A stretch of DNA of 64,000 nucleotides. Origin: Sphingobacterium spiritivorum ATCC 33861 (lineage in GTDB: Bacteria > Bacteroidota > Bacteroidia > Sphingobacteriales > Sphingobacteriaceae). This document shows, piece by piece, positions 46,685 through 53,938 of this stretch (position 1 is the first letter of the stretch; every line of letters begins with the position of its first letter). The translations under genes were made by a program, and so were the position numbers. The notes under the pieces are model-generated. The model did no database searches, was not told the origin of the DNA, and saw nothing but the letters and a program-made list of their open reading frames with translations. The DNA is taken from positions 558,001 through 622,000 of the forward strand of contig NZ_GL379770.1 in assembly GCF_000143765.1 (NCBI RefSeq). The letters run 5' to 3'.

Positions 46685-47086
46685 TCAGATGGAATCGATG
46701 ATTTTGAAGCGATTGAGCCATTGCTTAAGGATGGCTGCTACTTCATATTTCTCTTCGTACACATAAGCAAACATAAGTTCTTCAATATTATTGACCATTA
46801 ACGAATATTCCGGGAAATATCCGTCCAGATCACGGTAGTCTGATATGATGTCCAGTAGAAAATTATGAATATCATATTCCAGATACTTTCTATGGTGATT
46901 ATCAGATTCCTGCATCCATACCTGTTCCTTTTGAAAACCTGATTTGATGTGGTGAAGACAGGCATCCTCATATCGTTCTCGTAATACACTTAATTCATTA
47001 CGCAATTGTTCTTTCGTCGATTTCAAAGCGTCATAGACACTACTCAAACGTTCCTGAATCTCTGTTTCTTTTGATATAATAGACAT
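46685..47086 (-). CDS. Hypothetical cytosolic protein with N-terminal coiled coil
   Basis: A 133-residue, acidic, highly helical protein. Residues 5-45 look like a coiled coil (SSVYDALKSTKEQLRNELSVLRERYED). The rest has no motif I recognise, no signal peptide and no membrane segment. It is a single gene with an AT-rich upstream region. I cannot suggest a function. Confidence 0.7.
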   Translation of the reverse strand: MSIISKETEIQERLSSVYDALKSTKEQLRNELSVLRERYEDACLHHIKSGFQKEQVWMQESDNHHRKYLEYDIHNFLLDIISDYRDLDGYFPEYSLMVNNIEELMFAYVYEEKYEVAAILKQWLNRFKIIDSI

Positions 47087-47219
47087 GACTCTTGAAGTAT
47101 TTAAGTGTTATTCAATATGTTGATTTGTAGTTATGTTATTAATAGCTAACAGATTATATTATATCTTTGTTTGTTTTTTTTGATTTTTTTAACATTCCAC
47201 ATCTGATATAAAAAATCAT

Positions 47220-47380
47220 AGACAGATTGGATATGTTGACCCCTTTAGAGTGTTAAAACTACGTTAAAGGTGAGGAGATATTTGGTGAAGGATCGAATCA
47301 TCCTTACCTTTACAGCTCATAATTTAGGTTAATAATTGGTTAGTTAAGGTCTTCAATCTCCCCGATTGAAGACTTTTTTT
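47220..47380 (+). ncRNA. Candidate small RNA ending in a strong terminator
   Basis: Within the 362-base gap 47087-47448 there is no gene, yet a perfect plus-strand terminator stands at its end. A 12-pair stem (47265-47276 with 47301-47312, one G-T pair) precedes it. A TATCTTTG at 47162-47169 matches the -7 consensus and could start the transcript near 47175. A 20-codon frame (GTG 47270, MRRYLVKDRIILTFTAHNLG) runs through the stem and could instead be a tiny protein. Both readings are tentative. Confidence 0.4.
47349..47380 (+). terminator. Plus-strand terminator with no annotated gene upstream
   Basis: A perfect ten-pair stem GTCTTCAATC / GATTGAAGAC with a five-base loop is followed by eight T. 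The nearest genes on both sides are on the minus strand, so it must end an unannotated transcript. Confidence 0.85.
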
Positions 47381-47448
47381 TGTTTAAATTATCTCAGATT
47401 TTTTCTCATGCTTAGCTATGCTGTAATATTTTGCAGGAGGTTCTCGCA

Positions 47449-47841
47449 TTAAAGTTGATACAATTCAATCGGTAAACCATCCGGATCTGCAAAAAATACA
47501 AATTCTTTATTTGTCAGTTCGTCAGTTCTGATCTGTTCATGAGGGATACCAGCCATATCCAGTTTGGCAACTTCTTCCTTAATATTCTCCACCAAAAAGG
47601 ATAGGTGCCTCAGTCCGCAGGCTTCCGGATGTGATGGTCGTGGCGGAGGATTAGGAAAGGAGAATAGTTCAATAATATACTCTGAACCAATAGCCAGATC
47701 CAATTTGTAGGAATCCCGTTCTTTGCGATATGTTTCCTGAATAATATGCATACCCAGTATTTCGGTATAGAATTTTTTGGATATATGATAATCGCTACAT
47801 ATTACAGCGACATGATGTATTTTTACTAATGACAGATGCAT
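47449..47841 (-). CDS. VOC family (glyoxalase-like) metalloprotein
   Basis: A 130-residue vicinal-oxygen-chelate protein. It begins KIHHVAVICSDYHISKKFYTEILGM (first metal His), continues with YIIELFSFPNPPPRPSHPEACGLRHLSFLVENI (Glu and second His) and ends FVFFADPDGLPIELYQL (last Glu), matching the YaeR/GloA2 subgroup. These are small metal-dependent lyase or isomerase-like proteins of mostly unknown substrate. The next gene on the strand lies 12 bases upstream, so they may be co-transcribed. Confidence 0.87.
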   Translation of the reverse strand: MHLSLVKIHHVAVICSDYHISKKFYTEILGMHIIQETYRKERDSYKLDLAIGSEYIIELFSFPNPPPRPSHPEACGLRHLSFLVENIKEEVAKLDMAGIPHEQIRTDELTNKEFVFFADPDGLPIELYQL

Positions 47842-47853
47842 TATTCAGACAGA

Positions 47854-48579
47854 TTAAGGTTCGTCACAATCAAGTGTATCAACTTTTATAAATAATTTGT
47901 GATAGTTTTCGCTAAATCTGGCATCATATGTAGGGCGTGGAATAAAATGATTGACACAATTCCACCAGCCGTAAATGAGAACCTCCTTAAATGCCGATTC
48001 GTACTTTTTGCTGCTCTGTATATTTTCGAGGTATATGTTATACAGACGCTGCGGGTCGCCGTTGTTCTTCATTTGGTATTTTGTCAATACTTCATAAGCT
48101 TTCAGCAAGGCCTCACCACCTTCTACCAGAGGTTTTGTGTAGTTGATTGCACAACTGTCAGGCGCCTTATATTCCAACAGAGCCTTCGGGTCTTTCAAGG
48201 CTTTTACCAAAGCTGATTTTGCCAGATATTCCTGATCCATAGATAGAACCAGAGAGTCGCGGAAGGATATAAATACGGGGTTTTTGACAAGCTGAAAGCC
48301 TTTTAATTTAGCTCTTTTAGTCTGGTATTCAGTTTTCAGTTCGGTTAATACCTGCTCTGTTGGTTTGCTCCTGTGTCTGTGATCAGCAGCTGAAAGTAAC
48401 CAACTTTCTCCATAATAAAGGTTGTAGGTATCTTTGAGTTGTTGTTCAGTATACTTTTTACTGTCATACGTTCCTTCATATTCACAGAGTTCATCTATGA
48501 ACTTAAATTTTTTATGCTGCGCAAAAGCTGTACTGAAGACTAAGCACAGGAAGAGTGATAAAAATAGTTTGAATTTCAT
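47854..48579 (-). CDS. Hypothetical exported protein
   Basis: A 241-residue protein with a cleavable signal peptide (FKLFLSLFLCLVFSTAFAQ); the start is ATG 48579 because a longer frame from 48630 would bury the signal peptide. The mature chain is charged and mostly helical, with four cysteines (LCEYEG, DSCAIN, NCVNHF, LDCDEP) that could form two disulfides. No family recognised. It lies 12 bases before the VOC gene and is divergent from cutC. Confidence 0.72.
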   Translation of the reverse strand: MKFKLFLSLFLCLVFSTAFAQHKKFKFIDELCEYEGTYDSKKYTEQQLKDTYNLYYGESWLLSAADHRHRSKPTEQVLTELKTEYQTKRAKLKGFQLVKNPVFISFRDSLVLSMDQEYLAKSALVKALKDPKALLEYKAPDSCAINYTKPLVEGGEALLKAYEVLTKYQMKNNGDPQRLYNIYLENIQSSKKYESAFKEVLIYGWWNCVNHFIPRPTYDARFSENYHKLFIKVDTLDCDEP

Positions 48580-48642
48580 AGTAATAAATTTTTCAATCTT
48601 CTTAAAGCTAATCAATTTTGGTATTTTCACGCAAAAAAAAGT

Positions 48643-49407
48643 ATGATTGGAAAAGAAAAAGATCTGAACGGGTATAAATTGGAGATATGTGCCAATTCAA
48701 TTACCTCTGCTATCGCAGCAGAAGAAGGCGGCGCAAGCCGGGTTGAGTTGTGCCAGAATCTTGAAAATGGTGGAACTACGCCGTCCTACGGGCAGATCCG
48801 AATCACACGGGAAAGGCTTTCTATCGGTATTCATGTGCTGATCCGGCCGCGAGGCGGAGATTTTCTGTATTCGGATGATGAGTTTAATGAGATATTAGCT
48901 GATGTGACCTATTGTAAAGAGATCAAATGCGATGGAGTAGTTGTGGGTATTCTGGATAAAGAGGGAAATGTAGACATACCACGCATGCAAAAGATAATAG
49001 AAACTGCAAGGCCATTGAAGGTAGTCTTTCACCGTGCATTTGACAAATGCAGGGATCCATATAGCAGTCTGGAAGATATTATTTCACTTGGCTGCGATCG
49101 CATTCTGACCTCAGGACAAGCGAATTCAGCATGGGAGGGTAAAGAATTGTTGCGAGAATTGATAGGTAAGGCAGAGGGACGGATAGAGATTATGCCGGGT
49201 GGAGGAGTGAATGAAGATAATATTGCCGAATTGCTGTCTTATACACAGGCTTTATCAGCACATAGTTCTGCAAAAGAAGATGTAGCGAGTGGGATGTTAT
49301 ATAAGGATAATAAAGTGATGGGGATGGACGAAGGGACGGTATTGTCTTCTACGAAAAAAGTCCGCCTAATGGCAGACATCTTAAAAAAACCTTTAAAGTT
49401 GCGATAA
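48643..49407 (+). CDS. cutC: CutC family protein
   Basis: TIM-barrel protein of 254 residues. It has the CutC signature LEICANSITSAIAAEEGGASRVELCQNLENGGTTPS, HVLIRPRGGDFLYS, KVVFHRAFDKCRDP and RILTSGQANSAWEG. The family was linked to copper tolerance in E. coli, but that effect has been disputed and the true function is unsettled. Its last codons form the left part of a hairpin that serves as terminator for the opposite strand. Confidence 0.92.
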   Translation: MIGKEKDLNGYKLEICANSITSAIAAEEGGASRVELCQNLENGGTTPSYGQIRITRERLSIGIHVLIRPRGGDFLYSDDEFNEILADVTYCKEIKCDGVVVGILDKEGNVDIPRMQKIIETARPLKVVFHRAFDKCRDPYSSLEDIISLGCDRILTSGQANSAWEGKELLRELIGKAEGRIEIMPGGGVNEDNIAELLSYTQALSAHSSAKEDVASGMLYKDNKVMGMDEGTVLSSTKKVRLMADILKKPLKLR

Positions 49408-49420
49408 GCAACTTTAAAGG
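49384..49420 (-). terminator. Terminator of the tRNA-Cys/small protein unit, overlapping the end of cutC
   Basis: A perfect 13-pair stem CCTTTAAAGTTGC / GCAACTTTAAAGG encloses GATAA, which includes the cutC stop codon. On the minus strand it is followed by seven T, so it ends the leftward transcript; on the plus strand there is no T run. Confidence 0.8.
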
Positions 49421-49441
49421 AAAAAATAAAAAAATCTTTAG

Positions 49442-49621
49442 TTATTTCGCTTTTGAAGCTAACTGATCTAAGATAGCGTTGTTTTTAGTGATCTGACTAT
49501 CTTTAGGCATCTGTGATTTAGAACCTAATTCGATATTACGACCTAATTTCAAGAACTGTACTTCAACACGTGATACAGTTTTATTTCTTCTATCTTTTCT
49601 TTTTAAACGTGTAACTCCCAT
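49442..49621 (-). CDS. Small basic conserved protein (59 residues)
   Basis: A 59-residue protein starting MGVTRLKRKDRRNKTVSRVEVQFLKLG. It is strongly basic at the N-terminus and Ser/Lys/Asn-rich at the C-terminus, like a nucleic-acid or ribosome-associated protein. The frame continues upstream across the tRNA gene but ATG 49621, 31 bases after the tRNA, is the only sensible start. It is probably co-transcribed with tRNA-Cys. I recall similar small proteins in Sphingobacteriaceae without known function. Confidence 0.75.
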   Translation of the reverse strand: MGVTRLKRKDRRNKTVSRVEVQFLKLGRNIELGSKSQMPKDSQITKNNAILDQLASKAK

Positions 49622-49652
49622 TTTGTTAAATCTTTTTTCTGTCAATAAAACG

Positions 49653-49723
49653 AGGTCGGAAGCGGATTCGAACCGCTGTGGGAGGTTTTGCAGACCTCTG
49701 CCTAGCCACTCGGCCATCCGACC
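49653..49723 (-). tRNA. tRNA-Cys (GCA)
   Basis: A 71-base cloverleaf on the minus strand. The acceptor stem GGTCGGA pairs with TCCGACC and the discriminator is U, as in cysteine tRNAs. The anticodon loop CTGCAAA gives anticodon GCA; the T arm has GGTTCGAATCC. CCA is not encoded. Confidence 0.95.
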
Positions 49724-50010
49724 ATATTAATTACTTATCCCCTGAAGGGAATGCAAAATTAAAATTATTATTTGATATAAAAAAGGGATTGGACAAACAA
49801 ATTTTTAAAATGTGTGCTATAGCAGAATATAGCAGATTTAAAAAAGGTTAATAAGAGTCCGGATATTAAGAATGAAAAATTTAACATTATTTGAATGTAC
49901 TTGTTTTCAGGTAATTATGCTGTTGATTTTGTTTAGTTTTCTTTTTGGTCTCAAACTTGCTATATCATTGCTGTCTATAAAGGGACATTAAAAAATTAAA
50001 GAAAATTGTT

Positions 50011-50607
50011 ATGAAAAAGATTTTACTTTCATTAGGAGCAGCATTTCTTTTAGCTGCAGGAGCTCAGGCTCAGGTAAGTTATGGTATTAAAGCAGGTCTG
50101 AACTTGCCAAAAATGACAGTTTCAAGTGGTAATGCTTCAGCATCTACAAGTACTTCCACTAATTTCTATCTGACAGGATATGCAGATCTTCCTGTAGCAC
50201 CTAGTTTCTCTATTCAGCCAGGATTATCCTTACAAGGTAAAGGTGGAAAAACTAAATTTACAGATAATATTGAATCTAAAACGGATCTGATGTATCTGGA
50301 AGTACCGGTTAATGCGGTATATTATATTCCTGCCGGAGCTGGTAATGTATTTTTAGGTGCTGGACCATACGTAGGTTACGGAATTTCAGGTAAAACTAAG
50401 ACAGGCGATGTTAAGAATGATGTAGAGTGGGGAGATGACGGACTTAAAAGATTTGATTTTGGTATCAACACGATGTTAGGTTACAAATTATCAAATGGTT
50501 TCTTAATCAATGCCGGTTACGGTTTTGGATTAACGGATATTTCAGGAGCAAGTAATGGTTCTGTAAAAAATAATGTACTATCATTTGGAGTTGGTTTCCA
50601 ATTCTAA
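50011..50607 (+). CDS. Outer-membrane beta-barrel protein (PorT-like fold)
   Basis: A 198-residue protein with a signal peptide (ILLSLGAAFLLAAGAQAQ) and an eight-strand barrel pattern: VSYGIKAGLNLPKM at the start, then alternating beta strands and a C-terminal VLSFGVGFQF with terminal Phe. This is the common outer-membrane beta-barrel (OMP_b-brl_2) type of Bacteroidota, with no specific function known. It has its own terminator. Confidence 0.82.
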   Translation: MKKILLSLGAAFLLAAGAQAQVSYGIKAGLNLPKMTVSSGNASASTSTSTNFYLTGYADLPVAPSFSIQPGLSLQGKGGKTKFTDNIESKTDLMYLEVPVNAVYYIPAGAGNVFLGAGPYVGYGISGKTKTGDVKNDVEWGDDGLKRFDFGINTMLGYKLSNGFLINAGYGFGLTDISGASNGSVKNNVLSFGVGFQF

Positions 50608-50630
50608 GCTGTTAGTTATCAAATAGTATA

Positions 50631-50665
50631 TAGAGGTTGTCTGCCAGACAACCTCTATTTTTTTG
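50631..50665 (+). terminator. Terminator of the beta-barrel protein gene
   Basis: A perfect 12-pair stem TAGAGGTTGTCT / AGACAACCTCTA with a GCC loop runs into eight T, 23 bases after the stop codon. Confidence 0.9.
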
Positions 50666-50722
50666 TATTATTATCCCGAAAACATTATTAACTTAGGTTT
50701 GTTATCCAAGAAATCTGATCGT

Positions 50723-51784
50723 ATGCGAAAATTTATATCCCTGCCTTTTTATATAAAATTGGCTTGTATCCTTATTAGTATTGTTATTCTGGGGTATCTG
50801 GCCAGGATAGGAGACACTATTATTGTACCGCTTATACTGGGGATACTGTTTGCTATGCTGTTGACTCCGATGAGTACGTTGTTAGAAAAGAAATTACGTT
50901 TTCCGCGTACGCTGGCTGGTATTGTATGTATTGTTTTGTTTTTCGGAGGATTAGCAACGGGGCTATATCTGCTGGCGTCTCAGCTTTCCATGTTGCAGGA
51001 AGACTGGCCGGCATTCAAACATCAGATACTGGATGGGGTAGAGGTCGTGCAGGACTGGGTAAATCATCAGTTCGGGATTCAGTATAATGAACAAATGAAT
51101 CTTCTGAATAAAACAGCATCTAAATCGGTAGATTCAGGTACGTTAATCCTGGGTACAGCACTGATGTCCTTGTCATCTATTGCCATTTTTCTGGTTTTTA
51201 CATTTTTATATACCTTTTTCATTCTTATTTACAGAGGGCATATCGTACGGTTCCTGTTGTATCTCAATGCCAAGGAAGATCATCCTGTTGTATTGGAAAT
51301 CGTTGCTGAAGTACAATACGTAGTCAAAAGATACCTGATAGGGTTATTGCTGCAGATGCTGATTGTGACGACCCTGGTGTATATTGCTTTAGCTATTATT
51401 GGTGTCAAATACAGTCTGTTACTGGCTATTATTACCGGTGTATTTAATGTGCTGCCGTACATAGGCATTTTCTCTTCCATGTTTATTGTAGCGCTGATTA
51501 CCTTCGCCACATCTACCTTCTCTCATGTCTTATTTGTGTTTGTTGCGATGAGCATTATCCATATGATAGATAGCAATGTCATTGTACCCAAAGTCGTGGG
51601 ATCCAAAGTAAAGATAAATTCACTTTTTGCGATGATGGCTATTGTATGCGGGGAGCTGATCTGGGGTATTTCGGGTATGTTTTTAGCTATTCCTCTGCTG
51701 GCAATTGTAAAAATTGTTATGGACAGAGTGGATGAATTAAAGCCATGGGGATTTTTATTAGGCGAAGAAAAAGTCGAGAAATAA
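50723..51784 (+). CDS. AI-2E family transporter, second paralogue
   Basis: Membrane protein of 353 residues with the same layout as the gene at 13.1 kb: DTIIVPLILGILFAMLLTPMSTLLEKK, a soluble helical region, LPYIGIFSSMFIVALI and NVIVPKVVGSKVKINSLFAMMAIV. It has a shorter tail than the first copy. ATG 50723 is chosen; a TTG at 50663 would start inside the preceding terminator. The substrate is unknown. Confidence 0.87.
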   Translation: MRKFISLPFYIKLACILISIVILGYLARIGDTIIVPLILGILFAMLLTPMSTLLEKKLRFPRTLAGIVCIVLFFGGLATGLYLLASQLSMLQEDWPAFKHQILDGVEVVQDWVNHQFGIQYNEQMNLLNKTASKSVDSGTLILGTALMSLSSIAIFLVFTFLYTFFILIYRGHIVRFLLYLNAKEDHPVVLEIVAEVQYVVKRYLIGLLLQMLIVTTLVYIALAIIGVKYSLLLAIITGVFNVLPYIGIFSSMFIVALITFATSTFSHVLFVFVAMSIIHMIDSNVIVPKVVGSKVKINSLFAMMAIVCGELIWGISGMFLAIPLLAIVKIVMDRVDELKPWGFLLGEEKVEK

Positions 51785-51882
51785 GCTGAATATGAGAGGC
51801 TTATGTGGTTAACTAGATTATTGTTAGTTTTTCTGTAGTATATAATACTTATTTTCAGGATTAATTAATGACAGTAAAATGT

Positions 51883-51913
51883 TTTGTTTTTTTGTTTTGA
51901 AGCACTACCTTTG
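51883..51913 (+). promoter_or_regulatory. Promoter of the beta-barrel gene at 51.9 kb
   Basis: TTTG (51883-51886), a 19-base spacer and TACCTTTG (51906-51913) match the Bacteroidota consensus at its best spacing. The ATG follows 30 bases later. Confidence 0.7.
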
Positions 51914-51943
51914 CGCCATCATAAAACAAAAATTCATACAGAT

Positions 51944-52579
51944 ATGAAGAAAATTTTACTTACAATCGCTGCAGTTGCAGGCTTAACATTCGCTTCTCAA
52001 GCACAGGAATTTGGTTTCAAAAAAACTGATTTCATCGTTGAAGGTTACTTCCAGTCATCTAACAAAAATGACAAATCAAAAGATGAAAAAGTTTCTAACT
52101 TCAATTTCAACCCAAAATTCGGTTACTTCGTAACAGATAAAATCGCTGTAGGTCTTGAGTTAGGCGTTGGTAACTCTAAAACTACAAAAACTACAAACGA
52201 TGTAGAAAGCTACACTAAAAACAATGCTTTTGGTATTGGTGCTTTCGGTCGTTACTACTTCCTGGAAGTGGGTTCACGTTTCAAAACTTACGCTGAATTA
52301 GGTGCTGGTTACAGCCAGATCGGTGGTGAATTAAACAACGGTACAACTACCACTAAATTGGACAAAACTAAAGGTTTCGGAATCAATGCTGGTGTAGGTG
52401 CTAACTACTTCCTGACAAACAGTATCGCTGTTAGTTTTGCTTTTGCTGACGTCGTATCATTCAACTCATCTAAAGTAGATGTGGATGGTGCTAAATCTAC
52501 TACTAACTTCAATACAAACATCAACGTGTTTGATAACTTCTTCAACACAGCTAAATTTGGTTTGACTTACAAATTCTAA
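51944..52579 (+). CDS. Outer-membrane beta-barrel protein, intact copy of a duplicated pair
   Basis: A 211-residue exported protein with signal peptide (ILLTIAAVAGLTFASQAQ). The mature part starts EFGFKKTDFIVEGYFQSSNKNDKS and forms an eight-strand-like barrel with FGYFVTDKIAVGLELG, FGRYYFLEVGSRFKTYAELGAGY and a C-terminal NTAKFGLTYKF. Its codon use (many AAC, TAC, TTC, GGT) and strong promoter suggest high expression. A near-copy of identical length follows 114 bases later but is broken. ATG 51944 matches the promoter; the frame extends upstream to 51884 but that part is promoter DNA. Confidence 0.85.
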   Translation: MKKILLTIAAVAGLTFASQAQEFGFKKTDFIVEGYFQSSNKNDKSKDEKVSNFNFNPKFGYFVTDKIAVGLELGVGNSKTTKTTNDVESYTKNNAFGIGAFGRYYFLEVGSRFKTYAELGAGYSQIGGELNNGTTTTKLDKTKGFGINAGVGANYFLTNSIAVSFAFADVVSFNSSKVDVDGAKSTTNFNTNINVFDNFFNTAKFGLTYKF

Positions 52580-52612
52580 TTTAACTATTCGTCTCGTACG
52601 AATGTTTAATAT

Positions 52613-52646
52613 AAGCGTAGATGAAATTTTCATCTACGCTTTTTTG
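52613..52646 (+). terminator. Terminator between the duplicated beta-barrel genes
   Basis: A stem of about 13 pairs (AAGCGTAGATGAA / TTCATCTACGCTT) with a short AT-rich loop is followed by a T run. Confidence 0.85.
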
Positions 52647-52693
52647 TTATAAAAGAAAATATTATATTGCAAACTTAATTAATTGTATTTTAT

Positions 52694-53329
52694 ATGAAAA
52701 AACTATTACTTACGGTTACTGCAATCGCAGGTTTTTCTTTTATGACTCAGGCGCAGGAATTCGGATACAAAAAGACCGATTTTATTGTGGAAGGATTTTT
52801 TCAATCTTCTAATAAGAACGATAAAACTGCAGACAGTAAAAAGTCTAATCTTCTGTTCAATCCTAAATTCGGATACTTTGTAACTGATAAAATCGCAGTA
52901 GGTGCAGGGTTAGGTTTCAGTAACAAGAAAGAGGTTACGCAATTGTCACTAGGCAAAGCTGAAGCAAAAATAAATGTTTTCAGTGCTGCTGTATTCGGAC
53001 GGTATTATTTTCTGGAAATCGGGACACGTTTCAAAACATACGCCGAATTAGCGGGTAGTTATGCCAGTATCAGTACGGAAAAAACAATTAACTCTAATTC
53101 GGCTAAAGAGCCTAAGGCGAATCGTTTTGCTGTTGATGCCTGAATTGGTGCTAACTACTTTCTGACACAGCATATTGCCGTTGGTTTTGTGTTTTCAAAT
53201 GTCGCTTCTTTTTCTACATCCAAACAAGATACAGATGGAGCAAAAGCATATACAGAGTTTAATACCAATATAAATGTATTTGATAATTTTTTCAATACAG
53301 CTCAATTTGGGTTGACGTATAAATTTTAA
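52694..53329 (+). pseudogene. Outer-membrane beta-barrel gene interrupted by one in-frame TGA
   Basis: Paralogue of the preceding gene. The frame reads from MKKLLLTVTAIAGFSF through QEFGYKKTDFIVEGFFQSSNKND and FGRYYFLEIGTRFKTYAELAGSY to a TGA at 53141-53143 (NRFAVDA-stop), then continues in the same frame as IGANYFLTQHIAVGFVFSN to FGLTYKF and TAA at 53329. With the stop read through, the product is 211 residues, exactly as long as the intact copy. The TGA stands where the intact copy has Gly (GINAGVGANYF), so GGA to TGA is the simplest origin. A truncated 149-residue product would lack the last barrel strands. Confidence 0.85.
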
Positions 53330-53504
53330 ATCAATACAGTCTTATCTTATTCTAAAAACAGGAAGATACGCTGTTCGTGTTTTTATGGAGTTTCTTCAGA
53401 GGATTGAAGTATACGTACATCTTAATTATCTTATGTAGTAAAGGTATTATATTCTCCTTAGGAATAGATTGCCAGTTTTAATTTCTTTGTTTTCCGGAAT
53501 GCAA

Positions 53505-53535
53505 AAAGGCTTCTAATTTTTGATTAGAAGCCTTT
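53505..53535 (-). terminator. Terminator of the str operon
   Basis: A 13-pair stem AAAGGCTTCTAAT / ATTAGAAGCCTTT with a five-base loop lies 27 bases after rpsJ; on the minus strand it ends in a T run. The str operon thus stops here instead of running into rplC. Confidence 0.85.
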
Positions 53536-53561
53536 CTTGTTTTTTCAGTGACTGAAATCTA

Positions 53562-53867
53562 TCACACTTTGATTTCTACTTCAACACCTGAAGGTAATTC
53601 AAGTTTCATCAGGGCGTCAACAGTTTTAGAGTTAGATGAATAGATATCTAACAATCTTTTGTAAGCACACAATTGGAATTGCTCACGTGCTTTTTTGTTA
53701 ACGTGTGGTGAACGTAATACCGTATAGATTTTTTTCTCAGTAGGCAATGGAATAGGTCCACTAACAACTGCACCTGTAGGTTTTACAGTTTTTACGATTT
53801 TCTCAGCTGATTTGTCAACTAAATTGTAATCGTAAGATTTCAATTTGATTCTGATTCTTTGGCTCAT
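53562..53867 (-). CDS. rpsJ: 30S ribosomal protein S10
   Basis: A 101-residue protein with the S10 signature [55 protein letters not shown] and a C-terminal VEIKV. S10 binds 16S rRNA in the 30S head and also acts as NusE in antitermination. It lies 71 bases after fusA and is the last gene of the operon. In many bacteria rpsJ opens the S10 operon (rplC, rplD and so on); here nothing follows but a terminator. Confidence 0.97.
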   Translation of the reverse strand: MSQRIRIKLKSYDYNLVDKSAEKIVKTVKPTGAVVSGPIPLPTEKKIYTVLRSPHVNKKAREQFQLCAYKRLLDIYSSNSKTVDALMKLELPSGVEVEIKV

Positions 53868-53938
53868 TTTATATTTGTTTAAAATGACCTCCTGTTAGAG
53901 CGATTAGCAACAGGAGGTCGGTTTATTTTTAGTAAGGA

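Noticed and set aside
53141..53143. TGA as a selenocysteine codon
   Set aside because: The position is a glycine in the paralogue, there is no convincing stem-loop after it, and an outer-membrane barrel has no use for selenocysteine.
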